From Mycolicibacterium peregrinum (GTDB taxonomy: Bacteria > Actinomycetota > Actinomycetes > Mycobacteriales > Mycobacteriaceae), in contig NZ_LZSY01000053.1 in the NCBI RefSeq assembly GCF_001665625.1, positions 16,598 through 80,597 of the forward strand: a stretch of DNA of 64,000 nt. Reading direction: 5' to 3'. Positions 39,029 to 48,157 of this stretch are shown one piece after another (position 1 is the first letter of the stretch; the number at the start of each line of letters is the position of its first letter). A program made the position numbers and the translations under genes. The notes under the pieces are model-generated. The model saw only the letters and a list, made by a program, of their open reading frames with translations, searched no databases and had not been told where the DNA came from.

Positions 39029-39295
39029 ATGGCGACAAAAGCTGCCGGCTCGACGGTTATCGAGCTGGCGACGCACCCACTGTGGTGTTCGTCGCAGCGG
39101 TACGCCCGTGAACTCGCCGCGGCCAAGCGCAGGCATCCGTCGTCCTATCGGCTTGACGATGAGGACGACGCGCCCGACGTGGAATCTCAGCGTCCGTCGC
39201 AGTCCGGCCTGCGGACCAACGCCCTGGTGACCCCTCTGGCGTGCGCTCGGGTCCTCACCTTGCACGCCGTCCGCGACGAGGCCATCGCGGACTGA
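39029..39295 (+). CDS. small hypothetical protein
   Basis: 88 residues from the ATG at 39029 behind GGAGGT at 39015-39020. Third codon positions are mostly G or C, in keeping with real coding sequence. The product is basic and then acidic (AAAKRRHPSSYRLDDEDDAP), with two Cys (LWCSSQ, ACARVL) and no signal or membrane segment. Not recognised. An antisense frame across the same region is also open, so the gene call is moderate. Confidence 0.5.
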   Translation: MATKAAGSTVIELATHPLWCSSQRYARELAAAKRRHPSSYRLDDEDDAPDVESQRPSQSGLRTNALVTPLACARVLTLHAVRDEAIAD

Positions 39296-39524
39296 CGTCC
39301 GAAAGATCTCCGCGGTCTCAGCTGCGCGCAGCGCCCCGCCGTCCACCGCAATGGTGCAGTCGGCGAGGTAGGTCGCGGGCCCTTCGCCGCGGGCCCGACG
39401 CCGTAGCCGAAACGTGACGAACGCTTGACCGAATTGTCTACGTGTGACTACACATTCGGGCTGTCCGCGAGCCATACCATGACATCGTTCAAGATCATGG
39501 GGGCATCGCAGAGAGATCGGGTTG

Positions 39525-40334
39525 ATGCGCGCGGTAGTTCAGGGTGTTCTCGTTCTGGTCGTGGTCGTCATGACCTATTTCTCTGGCGGTACGAACAGCG
39601 TCGACACGGCGGCGGTGAGCCTTCCGCTGACGTCGACCATCGAATCGATCGCGCCGGCCGCCGGCTCCGTCGTCGGGGTGGGGCATCCGGTGGTGGTCAC
39701 GTTCAAGAATCCGGTCACCAACCGCCCTGTCGTCGAACGTGCCCTCGGGCTCAAGTCGACACCGGCTCGTGCGGGTACCTACGAGTGGCTCGACACCAAT
39801 GTCGTGTCGTGGAAGCCGGCCGAGTTCTGGCCGGCGCACAGCACCGTGATGCTGTCGGTCGGGGGCCTGCGGACCGAGTTCCAAACCGGCCCAGCCGTTA
39901 TCGGTGTCGCAGACATCTCCGAGCACACCTTCACGGTGACCATCGACGGGATCGGTGAAGAGCCGCCGATCGATCTCCCTGCGCCGCACCACCTGCCGCA
40001 CGCCGGCGAGGCAGGTGTGCTGCTGGCCTCCCTGGGGCGTCCGGAATATCCGACCCCGGTCGGCACCTACACCGTTCTGGGGAAAGACCGCACGGTGAAG
40101 ATGGACTCCAGCAGTGTCGGTATCCCCGTCGACGCGCCGGACGGGTACCTCCTTGACGTGGACTACGCGGTCCGCTTCACCCAGCGTGGTCTGTTCGTGC
40201 ATTCGGCGCCGTGGGCCGTGCCGTCGATGGGGCTGGACAACACGAGCCACGGCTGTATCAGCCTGATCCCAGCGGCCGCCGAGTGGTACTTCAACACGGT
40301 CCACATCGGCGATCCGGTGATCGTCCAGGAGTAG
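39525..40334 (+). CDS. L,D-transpeptidase (YkuD family)
   Basis: 269 residues from the ATG at 39525 (a TTG directly precedes it). An N-terminal hydrophobic helix (GVLVLVVVVMTYFSG) exports the protein. Residues ~35-120 form the Ig-like domain of mycobacterial Ldts (SIAPAAGSVVGVGHPVVVTF). The catalytic domain ends with HSAPWAVPSMGLDNTSHGCISL, containing the His and Cys244 of the HX(n)SHGC motif. It forms 3-3 cross-links in peptidoglycan and is a carbapenem target. Length is close to LdtMt1 and LdtMt3; I do not assign which. Confidence 0.93.
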   Translation: MRAVVQGVLVLVVVVMTYFSGGTNSVDTAAVSLPLTSTIESIAPAAGSVVGVGHPVVVTFKNPVTNRPVVERALGLKSTPARAGTYEWLDTNVVSWKPAEFWPAHSTVMLSVGGLRTEFQTGPAVIGVADISEHTFTVTIDGIGEEPPIDLPAPHHLPHAGEAGVLLASLGRPEYPTPVGTYTVLGKDRTVKMDSSSVGIPVDAPDGYLLDVDYAVRFTQRGLFVHSAPWAVPSMGLDNTSHGCISLIPAAAEWYFNTVHIGDPVIVQE

Positions 40335-40446
40335 CGAATCCCGCTGCGAGGCAAGTCAACGCAGCGCGAGGCAGGGCAGAACCCAGCTGCAGACTCCCGA
40401 AGACACACGAAGACACACGAAGGCAGACACGCAGAAGAAGACACAG

Positions 40447-40480
40447 AAAAGGCGCCTGGCTCGTGAGCCAGGCGCCTTTT
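40447..40480. terminator. bidirectional terminator between convergent genes
   Basis: A 16-bp perfect stem (AAAAGGCGCCTGGCTC with GAGCCAGGCGCCTTTT) and a 2-nt GT loop gives T runs on both strands. It lies between the L,D-transpeptidase and the Pro-rich gene and should stop transcripts from both. Confidence 0.9.
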
Positions 40481-40498
40481 CTGGCGCTGGGGGACGGG

Positions 40499-40975
40499 TT
40501 AGTCGGCGGGGCCGGGCAGCGTGGGCGTCCCGGCGACCGGGCCGCCTCCGGGCGACACGGTCGGCACACCCTTTCCGGTCCCTGCGGCGACCGTCACCGG
40601 AGCCGCGGCGATCGGTGCGGCGGCGGGGACGACAGGAGCGGCGGGTACCACCGGCACCGGCGGGGGTGCCAGCGGCACGGGCGGAACGATCGGTGGCGGG
40701 GGTGCCAGGGGGACCGGCGGAACCACCGGTGGCGGCGCCAGAGGTACCGGAGGCACGGCTGCAGGTGCGGCTGCGGGAACAACCCCCGCGGCTTCCACCG
40801 CCGGCGCGGCGCACGGTGCACCGGGCGCGGCGGCCCCGTCGACGCATTTATATCCGCCGGTCTTGAGTGGTAGCGCTGCCGCATGCGGGCTCAGCGCCAT
40901 CGCGGCCGCCACTGCTGTCAGGCAAAACCCAGCGCCGATAGCAGTTTTGACGGTGATGTTGGCAAAGGTGGTCAT
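40499..40975 (-). CDS. exported Pro/Ala/Val-rich protein
   Basis: 158 residues from the ATG at 40975 (GTG at 40978 is adjacent), with AGGGAG upstream; the longer frame from 41203 lacks coding character. A signal peptide (TAIGAGFCLTAVAAAMALSPHAAA) is followed by a short Cys-containing loop (GYKCVDGAAAPGAPC). Then VPLAPPPVVPPVPLAPPP-type repeats run to the end. Likely an extended, wall-located protein without enzymatic activity; a disulfide between the two Cys is plausible. Confidence 0.8.
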   Translation of the reverse strand: MTTFANITVKTAIGAGFCLTAVAAAMALSPHAAALPLKTGGYKCVDGAAAPGAPCAAPAVEAAGVVPAAAPAAVPPVPLAPPPVVPPVPLAPPPPIVPPVPLAPPPVPVVPAAPVVPAAAPIAAAPVTVAAGTGKGVPTVSPGGGPVAGTPTLPGPAD

Positions 40976-41206
40976 CACGAGCGACTCCCTTTTTCGTGCG
41001 GATAAATTACATCGGTGAAAATTGTGTCGAGCGCAACCGTAGAGCTGCCCGAAATCGGTGTCCACACAAGTTCTCAGATGGTTGCGGGGTTGACACGTGA
41101 GTGAGCCGTACTCGTGACCGCATCGTTTCCAACCGCCCGCGTCCGGCGTGGTAAGGAAGGGTATCGGCAGCGCGAACTCCCCGTCAGGACGTGGTTTTCG
41201 CAAACA

Positions 41207-42073
41207 TCACTGGCCGAGCTGCATCAGAATCCCTTTGGCCGCAAGCTGTTCGAAGCTGTAGCTGAATTCGCCACGGCGTCCGACCGAAAGGACGTAGCGG
41301 TCCTCACCTTCGGTCAGCGGTACGGTGAACGTGAAAGTGCAGTTGGCGGTACCGCTCTTGCCGGGCCCCAGGGTGGTGGTGGCCAGGACGTCGCCCTTGC
41401 CGTTCTTGACGGTGACGGGTGTGCCGGCATTGACGTCGGCATATCCGTTCGCCCCCTGGCATTTTGCGCCGTCCGAGACGATGCCCTCGGCCCCGGAATT
41501 ATCGGTGAGTACGAAAGTGCCCGTGACATTGGCCTTTTCGAGTATGTGAAAACCCTGCGAGAAAAGCGGACAGAAGGTGTCGACCGCGATCTTGTCGGCG
41601 AGCAGGCCCTGCTGGGGTTCGCCGTCTTCCAGATGACGGCAGACCTGCCGACCGTGGGCAACGGCGTTGGCGTCGGAGTTGAACTGACCGCTGAGTCCGG
41701 CGTCCTTCAGTGCGTTGAGGTATCCGGCTTCCGGCGAGGGTGGTGGTCTGCGCCCGGCCACCAGCAGCACCCAGACCACGGCAGCGGCCATCACGATGAT
41801 CGCCGCCGCGGCCGTCGTTCCCAACCAGGTTGCCCTGATACCCGACGTCTTCAGCTCGAGGTAGTCCGGCAGCATCCGCCCGCCACCCGGATCGCTCGAT
41901 GCGCTTCGGCCGTCACGCACCCGATTCGTCGGATGCCCGGTGACGAAGTAGCGGCCTTCGTGACGCGCGGTGGGGTCCGGACGCCACCCGGTCGGTGCGG
42001 ACGAGTGGATCTGCCCGCACCGGCTGCAGGTGTCGGCGGCATCGAGCGGAGATCCGCAATACGGGCAGGTCAT
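41207..42073 (-). CDS. zinc-ribbon membrane protein with DUF2510-like segment
   Basis: 288 residues from the ATG at 42073 (GTG at 42076 possible). The N-terminal zinc ribbon MTCPYCGSPLDAADTCSRCG has four Cys. GWRPDPTARHEGRYFVTG is DUF2510-like. One membrane helix (~80-105, TTAAAAIIVMAAAVVWVLLVAG) precedes an extracytoplasmic domain of two parts: a DUF732-like helical Cys pair (AGLSGQFNSDANAV...VCRHL) and an Ig-like beta domain with NGKGDVLATTTLGPGKSGT. Zinc ribbon inside and globular domain outside suggest a sensor or assembly factor. Function unknown. Confidence 0.8.
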   Translation of the reverse strand: MTCPYCGSPLDAADTCSRCGQIHSSAPTGWRPDPTARHEGRYFVTGHPTNRVRDGRSASSDPGGGRMLPDYLELKTSGIRATWLGTTAAAAIIVMAAAVVWVLLVAGRRPPPSPEAGYLNALKDAGLSGQFNSDANAVAHGRQVCRHLEDGEPQQGLLADKIAVDTFCPLFSQGFHILEKANVTGTFVLTDNSGAEGIVSDGAKCQGANGYADVNAGTPVTVKNGKGDVLATTTLGPGKSGTANCTFTFTVPLTEGEDRYVLSVGRRGEFSYSFEQLAAKGILMQLGQ

Positions 42074-42217
42074 CACTACCCGTTATATGCCGGTCAGACC
42101 GTTCGCACAGCGGGCCTGCGCATATTCGGGTTGGAAACACTCGGCCCGGCGCACTGCTGAGCAGTCGCACCAACCCCGCCGCGACCGGGCCGCGTACCGG
42201 CCACTACCGTGCTAGCC

Positions 42218-43063
42218 ATGACTCGGGTGACGGTGATCACAGGCGGCGCAGGTGGAATGGGGTTCGCCACGGCCAAGGTCGTCGGCCGCGACCAGACAGT
42301 GGTGTTGTGCGATGTCCGGCAGGACCGCCTCGACGCCGCCGCCACCGCACTGGGGGACCTGGGGATCGCCGCCAGGATCGTCAATGCCGACGTCACGGAC
42401 CGGGCCGCCGTCGACCGGTTGTTGGAGACCGCTGCCGGGCTCGGCACCGTCAGCGCCGTCATCCACGCGGCCGGGGTCAGCCCCAGCATGGGTGACGCCG
42501 AGTACGTGATGAAGACCAACGCGCTGGGCACGCTGCATGTGAACGAAGCCTTTTTCGCGTCCGCGCCCGAGGGCGCGGCGATCGTCAACGTGGCGTCGAT
42601 GGCGGCACATCTGCTACCCGAGGAAGTCATTCCCGCGCAGCACTTCCCTCTGGCGCTGCAGGACCAGGACCAGGACCAGTTCCTCACCGAAATGCTGGCG
42701 GCGTGCGGCATGGCTCCGGAAGACATGCGCTCCGGGTTCTCCTATGCCATCAGCAAGGCCTTCGTGAAGTGGTACAGCTCGTCGCAGGCCGAGCGGTTCA
42801 ACGGTCGTGGCATCCGGATCGTCTCCGTCTCCCCGGGTTCCATCGATACCGAGATGGGCCGGTTGGAGGAGCAGGCGGGCGCGGGCGCGATGGTGGCCGA
42901 CGCGGCGGTACCGCGCTGGGGCAAGCCCGAGGAGATGGCTGATCTGCTGGCCTACTGCGCCAGTGAGCGGGCGGGCTATCTCACCGGCACGGACATCCTC
43001 AACGACGGCGGTGTCGTCGCCTCGATGCGGGAACGCGCCCGGTTGGCCGCTGCGGGCAGCTAG
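42218..43063 (+). CDS. short-chain dehydrogenase/reductase
   Basis: 281 residues from the ATG at 42218. The Rossmann fold shows TGGAGGMG (~9-16), NADV for the adenine pocket, and the active-site Ser and Tyr-x3-Lys (NVASMAAHL, YAISKAF). An unusual insertion between the catalytic Ser and Tyr (~residues 130-165, LLPEEVIPAQHFPLALQDQD) lengthens the substrate loop. It ends directly against the convergent methyltransferase (no gap). The substrate is unknown; NAD(H) is more likely than NADP(H) because of the Asp in LCDVRQ. Confidence 0.9.
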   Translation: MTRVTVITGGAGGMGFATAKVVGRDQTVVLCDVRQDRLDAAATALGDLGIAARIVNADVTDRAAVDRLLETAAGLGTVSAVIHAAGVSPSMGDAEYVMKTNALGTLHVNEAFFASAPEGAAIVNVASMAAHLLPEEVIPAQHFPLALQDQDQDQFLTEMLAACGMAPEDMRSGFSYAISKAFVKWYSSSQAERFNGRGIRIVSVSPGSIDTEMGRLEEQAGAGAMVADAAVPRWGKPEEMADLLAYCASERAGYLTGTDILNDGGVVASMRERARLAAAGS

Positions 43064-43906
43064 TCAGCCGAACTCCAGCAGCGTGTAGGCCCCGCGAATC
43101 TGGCGCGTGGGCTTGAACTGCCAGAACGCCGGAAACGCGGTGTGGAAGAACCATCCGCGTCCGCGCGGCATCGGCAGATCATGCACGGCTGCGATACCGG
43201 GCACGGTGTGCGCCAGGTCGGACAACTGGGCCGGCGTCAGGCTGAACGGCATGGGTGGCACCCGATAGTGCCTCGAGGACCGCATGCCTTTGGGCGCGAA
43301 CCTCTTCACCAGCACGGGTGGCAGGTCGAAGATCATCTGACCGCCGGGAAAACGCTTGGCGCACTCGGTGATCAGGCCGAGCGCTTCGTCAGGTTGCAGG
43401 TACATCAGCAACCCCTCCGCCGTGATGAAAATCCCGTCGGTGGGATCCACCGCGTCCATCCAGCTGTAGTCCAGCGCCGACTGCGCCCGCACGGTGATGC
43501 GGTCGGACGCGGGCAGAAGACGCTCGCGCAGTTCGATGATGGGCGGGAAATCGACGGTGAGCCAACGAAACCGCGCACCCGGTAGCGTCGCATCCAGTCG
43601 CCAGAAACTCGTCTGCAGACCTTCGGCCAATGCCACCACCGTGGCCGACGGGTGCTCGCTCAGGTAACCACGGGCGGCCTTGTCGAAGGCCAGCGAGCGC
43701 AGCGCCATCTCCTGGCCCTTGCGCCGTCCGAACTTGTCGAAGTCGAAGTCGATCGAGTCAGCGAGCTTGATGGCCAGCGGATCCTCGATGATGGCATGGG
43801 GGTGGCGGGCCTGGTGGGCCCGGCCGTTCAGGGTCAGCAGGGCGGTTTCCGAAACCCCGCTCAGGGTGCCTGCGTCGACTCTGTCGTCGTCTGGGACATT
43901 CACCAC
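43064..43906 (-). CDS. class I SAM-dependent methyltransferase, LCM family
   Basis: 280 residues from a GTG at 43906 (another GTG at 43903). GVSETALLTLNGRAHQARHP and VVALAEGLQTSFWRLD then FRWLTVDFPPIIELR are typical of the PF04072 leucine-carboxyl-methyltransferase-like family. Mycobacteria carry many such S-adenosylmethionine-dependent methyltransferases of unknown acceptor. In this copy the usual glycine-rich SAM loop reads ALAEGLQT. Probably an O-methyltransferase on a small acid or polyketide. Confidence 0.85.
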   Translation of the reverse strand: MVNVPDDDRVDAGTLSGVSETALLTLNGRAHQARHPHAIIEDPLAIKLADSIDFDFDKFGRRKGQEMALRSLAFDKAARGYLSEHPSATVVALAEGLQTSFWRLDATLPGARFRWLTVDFPPIIELRERLLPASDRITVRAQSALDYSWMDAVDPTDGIFITAEGLLMYLQPDEALGLITECAKRFPGGQMIFDLPPVLVKRFAPKGMRSSRHYRVPPMPFSLTPAQLSDLAHTVPGIAAVHDLPMPRGRGWFFHTAFPAFWQFKPTRQIRGAYTLLEFG

Positions 43907-43922
43907 AGCAACGCTACCGGCG

Positions 43923-44405
43923 CTATCCGGACAGCGCCTGCGGTGACAGCTCCTTGAGCATGGCGTTGGCCCAACGCATCTGACGCAGGGTCTGCGGATG
44001 ACAGCGCTTGGTCAGTTCGAGCAGCTCGTCGTCCTTGGTGGCCTGCGCACCCTGGGCGAGCAACTCCCAGTCCAGCGACACCCCGGCCGCGTCGCGATGC
44101 ACGGAGCGCAGGTCCGCCAGCAGGACGAGCGCCGGTTCCGGATGCCGGCGCAGCGCGGTACTGAGTCCCTGTTGGATCCGGTGGGTCATCGGGTGCTGCC
44201 GGCAGTGGTCCGACAGATGCAGGCCGTAGTGGCGTCCGTGCTCGGCCAGAGCATGCACGTGCTCCTCGGACCAGTGGGCCAGGTCCTCGGCAAGGTGTGC
44301 GATGTCCTGGTCGGCGTGATGGCGGGCGGCGATGGCATGCAGGTCACGGGCGAGAGACTGCTCGCTGCGGTGCAGTTCGGTCAGGGCCGGCGCGATCTTG
44401 CTCAT
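43923..44405 (-). CDS. helical His-rich protein coupled to the molybdoenzyme
   Basis: 160 residues from the ATG at 44405, overlapping the molybdoenzyme stop by four bases (ATGA). The longer frame to 44765 is a shadow of that gene. All-helical, with many His residues in helix-like spacing (IAARHHADQDIAHLAEDLAH, EEHVHALAEHGRHYGLHLSD). This resembles ferritin-like or hemerythrin-like bundles that bind di-iron or other metals, without matching a family I can name. Its tight coupling suggests a maturation or electron-transfer partner of the oxidoreductase. Confidence 0.75.
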   Translation of the reverse strand: MSKIAPALTELHRSEQSLARDLHAIAARHHADQDIAHLAEDLAHWSEEHVHALAEHGRHYGLHLSDHCRQHPMTHRIQQGLSTALRRHPEPALVLLADLRSVHRDAAGVSLDWELLAQGAQATKDDELLELTKRCHPQTLRQMRWANAMLKELSPQALSG

Positions 44406-46801
44406 GGCGAGCCGTCCGTCCCGGCCGTCACGGGCGCCGAGGCCGTGTTCGTCGGCGCCGGAGCGGGGCCGCGGCCGCCGCCGATGCGCCGCAGTGCCGC
44501 GGCGGCGGTCTTGAAGATCGGCTGCTTGGAGACCGGGTCCCAATCGGTGAGGGTCAGCTCGTTGGCGGCCCGGTGATGGGCACCGGAGCCCGGGTCCGGC
44601 GGGGTGTCCCAGTACCCGTAGTGGAACGGCAGGAAGACCACGCCCGGGCGGATACCGGTGACCCGCGCGGCCGCCATGACGCATCCTCGTGGGGTGCTGA
44701 CCTCGACGAAATCGCCTTCCTCGATTCCGGTTCTGCGGGAATCGGTTTCGGATATCTCGAGCCACACCTGGGGCGCAGCTGCGTTGAGTTGTGGTGCCCG
44801 GCCGGTTTTGGTGCGGGTGTGGAAGTGGTAGAGGGTGCGCCCGGTGATCAATACGTACGGGTACTCCGGTGACGGCGGTTCATGGGGCGGCACGTATTCG
44901 GCGGCCTTGATGATGGCGCGCCCGTAGGGGTTCATCGCGCGGTACTCGGTGGGTTCCAGTGGGGCGCCGGTGATGAGGTCTTTCCCGTAGGCCTCGCAGT
45001 AGTCGGGTTGCGCCCAGAAGTTTCCGTCGGCGTAGAGGCGCTCGGTGCCGTCGGGATTCTCGGAGTTGCATGGCCACTGGATGCCGCTGCCGCCGCGCAG
45101 CTTGTCGTAGCTCAGGCCCGTGTAGTCGCACGGCCGTCCGGCACTGCACTGCTTCCAGGCTTCGAAGGCGGCTTCGGGTGTGCGCCAGGGCGGCAGTGGT
45201 TGCCCGTCGGCGTCCCGGAATCCCATGCGCCGGGCGAAGTCGAGGAAGATGTCGAGGTCCGAGCGGGCCTGCCCGGGCGGGTCTACGGCTTTCGCCGAAA
45301 GGTGCACGGTGCGATCGGCATTGGTGAACGTCCCGGTCTTCTCCGCCCACGCTGCGGCGGGCAGCACCACGTCGGCCAGCGCGGCGGTCTCGGTCAGAAA
45401 GATGTCCTGAACCACCAGGAACAGCCGGTCCTGGGACAGGATGCGACGGATCCGCTCCAGCTCGGGCAGGGATACCGCCGGATTGGTCGCGGTGACCCAC
45501 AACATGCGGAGGCTGCCTTCTTCGGCGTAGCGCAGCATCTGCATGCAATGGGTGGGAGGCGCGTAATGCGGGATCTGCATCGGATCGAGGTTCCACAGCC
45601 GCGCCAGTTCCTCGATGTGAGAGTCGTTGGCCCAGTTGCGGAATCCGGCCAGATCACCGTCGGCTCCGCACTCTCGGGTGTTCTCGGCGGTGGGCTGGCC
45701 GTTCATCTGCAGGATGCCGCAGCCAGGCTTGCCGAGCAGGCCGCGCACCAGGTGCACGTTGTTGACCTGCACTGCCGCCGCGGTGGCCTGATGTGACTGG
45801 TAGAAGCCCTGCAGCACGGTCGACAGTAGCCGCTCGGCGGTGCCGAGGATTTCCGCGGCTGCACTCAGCTGTTTCGGCTCGATCTCACAGATGCGGGCGA
45901 CCCGGTCCAGAGGGAACTCGGCGACCCGCTTGGCCAGTTCGTCGTAGCCGACGGTGTGCGCGTCGACGTACGCGTGGTCCACCCAGTCATGGGCGAGGAT
46001 CTCGTGCAACAGCCCATTCATCAGGGCCACGTTGGTGCCCGGCAAGGGTGCCAGGTGCACCGTGGCGTGTTGTGCGACGAGGGTCGGTCGTGGGTCCACA
46101 CACAGAAGCGCGGGCGGATCGATCCCGGCAAGGCGATCGAGCATGCGCATCCACAGCACGGTCTGGGTCTCGGCGACGTTGTGGCCGTACAGCGCGATGG
46201 TGTCGCAGTGGTCGACATCGGCGTAGGAACCCGGCTGGCCGTCGCAGCCGAACGACTCCTTGAGCGCCTCGCCGGCCGTCGCGGTGCACAACCTCGTGTT
46301 TCCGTCGACGTGGTTGGTGCCGATCGCCCCGTGTGCGATCACGCCCTGGGTGTAGTACTCCTCGATGAACAGCTGGCCGGACGTGTAGAAGCCGATCGAG
46401 CTCGGCCCATGATCGTTCAGCAGGCTCGTCGTGTGGGCCACGATCCGGTCCATCGCGGTGTCCCAGTCGGCTGCGACCAGCTTGCCGGCGCGGCGGATCA
46501 GGGGAGTGGTCAACCGATCAGGTGAGGCGTTGGCCTGCCACCCGAAGAGATCTTTGGGATCGACCCGGCCGTGGTTGACGCGGTCCACCGTGCGTCCGCG
46601 CACCCCCACGATCCGGCCGTCCTTCACGGCGATGTCCAGTCCGTCACCGTTGGAGTGCAGGACCGCGGCCGATTGAACCCAGCGGTCCACCTGCTCGGGA
46701 GCCAGCCCCCCGTCGAGGTAGCTGTCCTCGCGGTCCGGCCATGCCTGCCCGCGCCCGTAGGGTGTCCTGGGGCCCCATGGATCGGCGATGCGGTCGTTCA
46801 C
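44402..46801 (-). CDS. molybdopterin oxidoreductase (nitrate reductase/formate dehydrogenase-like) lacking the N-terminal Fe-S cysteines
   Basis: 799 residues from a GTG at 46801 (VNDRIADPWGPRTPYG), chosen by similarity to the usual family start; the frame runs further upstream. The bis-MGD fold is clear: LVAADWDTAMDRIVAH, GQPTAENTRECGADGD, and the C-terminal molydopterin-binding domain with YVLITGRTLYHFHTRTKTGR. Cys172 (NTRLCTATAG) is positioned as the Mo ligand of NarB/NapA-type enzymes. The canonical CxxCxxxC...C cluster site reads Ala46, His49, Asp53 and Asp81, so the N-terminal [4Fe-4S] cluster cannot form in the usual way. Substrate unknown. Confidence 0.88.
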   Translation of the reverse strand: MNDRIADPWGPRTPYGRGQAWPDREDSYLDGGLAPEQVDRWVQSAAVLHSNGDGLDIAVKDGRIVGVRGRTVDRVNHGRVDPKDLFGWQANASPDRLTTPLIRRAGKLVAADWDTAMDRIVAHTTSLLNDHGPSSIGFYTSGQLFIEEYYTQGVIAHGAIGTNHVDGNTRLCTATAGEALKESFGCDGQPGSYADVDHCDTIALYGHNVAETQTVLWMRMLDRLAGIDPPALLCVDPRPTLVAQHATVHLAPLPGTNVALMNGLLHEILAHDWVDHAYVDAHTVGYDELAKRVAEFPLDRVARICEIEPKQLSAAAEILGTAERLLSTVLQGFYQSHQATAAAVQVNNVHLVRGLLGKPGCGILQMNGQPTAENTRECGADGDLAGFRNWANDSHIEELARLWNLDPMQIPHYAPPTHCMQMLRYAEEGSLRMLWVTATNPAVSLPELERIRRILSQDRLFLVVQDIFLTETAALADVVLPAAAWAEKTGTFTNADRTVHLSAKAVDPPGQARSDLDIFLDFARRMGFRDADGQPLPPWRTPEAAFEAWKQCSAGRPCDYTGLSYDKLRGGSGIQWPCNSENPDGTERLYADGNFWAQPDYCEAYGKDLITGAPLEPTEYRAMNPYGRAIIKAAEYVPPHEPPSPEYPYVLITGRTLYHFHTRTKTGRAPQLNAAAPQVWLEISETDSRRTGIEEGDFVEVSTPRGCVMAAARVTGIRPGVVFLPFHYGYWDTPPDPGSGAHHRAANELTLTDWDPVSKQPIFKTAAAALRRIGGGRGPAPAPTNTASAPVTAGTDGSP

Positions 46802-46997
46802 CGTGAACAGGTACCCGCCGTCGGTCAGCCCAAACCACAGCGTCGTGGTGTGCAGCCTGAGTCGCTGTCGGGTACACCTCGAGTGGGGGCAGGTTGAAGA
46901 TCCACAAAGCCGACAGTGCCGATGTTGGCAACGAAATGCTAAGGAAGCCAGGTTGATTGGTAGTTCGATGCACATCAGGCAAGGCGAGCACGGCCGG

Positions 46998-48143
46998 ATG
47001 GCCCGTCGGGCTGCATTCAAGATCCCATTGGTGATGACCGTGGCCGCTGCGCTGGGGAGGGCGCCGCGGGCCAACGCGCAGATCGACGGCCACGGAGCCC
47101 GCTGGTCACCGGAGCGGGCGCACCGCTGGTACGCCGCACAGGGTTGGCTGGTCGGCGCCAACTTCATCCCGTCGAACGCGGGCAATCAGCTGGAGATGTT
47201 CCAGCCGGACACCTACGACCCGCAGCAGATCGACAACGAGTTGCGGATCGCCCGGCTGGCCGGGTTCAACACGGTGCGGGTCTTCCTGCACGACCAGTTG
47301 TGGGCGCAGGGGCATCTGGGCTTTCAGAACCGACTCGCCCAGTTCGTTGCCCTCGCGTCCAGTCACGGCATCAAACCGCTGTTCGTACTGTTCGACTCCT
47401 GCTGGGATCCGTTTCCCCGACTGGGGCATCAGCGCCGTCCCCGGCCCGGGATCCACAATTCGGTCTGGGTGCAGGGCCCGGGTGCACAGCACCTGGACGA
47501 TCGCCGGTACCGGCGACTGCTGCGCGAGTACGTGGTCGGCGTGATCAGCCAGTTCCGTCGCGACGAGCGGGTGCTCGGGTGGGACCTGTGGAACGAGCCG
47601 GACAATCCCGCGGCCAACTACCGCGAGGTGGAACGCCAGGACAAGATCGCCCTGGTCGAGGAGTTGCTGCCGCAGGTCTTCGGGTGGGCTCGCTCGGTCA
47701 ACCCCGTCCAACCGTTGACCAGCGGTGTGTGGGACGGTCCGTGGGCTGATCCGTTGGCGCGCAGCCGGATGGCGACGCTGCAGCTCGACCTCTCCGACGT
47801 GGTGACCTTCCACAGCTACGACCATCCGGAAGGGTTCGAGGCCCGGATCGGTGAGCTGGCCCCGATGGGCCGTCCCATCCTGTGCACCGAGTACCTGGCA
47901 CGTGGGGAGGGCAGCACCATCGAGGGTGTGTTGCCGATCGCCAAACGACACAACGTCGGTGCGTACAACTGGGGCCTGGTCGCGGGTAAGACGCAGACGT
48001 ATCTGCCGTGGGACTCCTGGGACAGGCCGTACAAGTCTCCGCCGCGGGTGTGGTTCCATGACTTGTTCCATGCTGATGGCCGGCCTTACCGCGACGGTGA
48101 GATCCGCACGATCCGGAAGCTGACCGGACGGCCGTATCCCTGA
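46998..48143 (+). CDS. exported glycoside hydrolase family 5-like (cellulase-fold) enzyme
   Basis: 381 residues from an ATG at 46998; an ATG at 46968 is an alternative and neither has a strong ribosome-binding site. A signal peptide (AFKIPLVMTVAAALGRAPRANA) precedes a TIM barrel with FNTVRVFLHDQLW, the acid/base Glu in LGWDLWNEPDN and the nucleophile Glu in PILCTEYLARG, the GH5/GH-A catalytic pair. It should hydrolyse a beta-linked polysaccharide outside the cell. It is divergent from the molybdoenzyme (196 bp apart) and 14 bp before a lipoprotein gene. Confidence 0.88.
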   Translation: MARRAAFKIPLVMTVAAALGRAPRANAQIDGHGARWSPERAHRWYAAQGWLVGANFIPSNAGNQLEMFQPDTYDPQQIDNELRIARLAGFNTVRVFLHDQLWAQGHLGFQNRLAQFVALASSHGIKPLFVLFDSCWDPFPRLGHQRRPRPGIHNSVWVQGPGAQHLDDRRYRRLLREYVVGVISQFRRDERVLGWDLWNEPDNPAANYREVERQDKIALVEELLPQVFGWARSVNPVQPLTSGVWDGPWADPLARSRMATLQLDLSDVVTFHSYDHPEGFEARIGELAPMGRPILCTEYLARGEGSTIEGVLPIAKRHNVGAYNWGLVAGKTQTYLPWDSWDRPYKSPPRVWFHDLFHADGRPYRDGEIRTIRKLTGRPYP

Positions 48144-48157
48144 CGACGGGACTGTCC

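Noticed and set aside
39020..39475. Minus-strand open frame opposite the small gene at 39029
   Set aside because: It has no ribosome-binding site or recognisable domain, and the plus-strand gene has a good one. Its product contains an AVDGGAL-like stretch but nothing I could identify.
40398..40417. Short direct repeat CGAAGACACA, two copies
   Set aside because: Low-complexity purine-rich stretch beside the terminator; too short for a CRISPR or attachment site.
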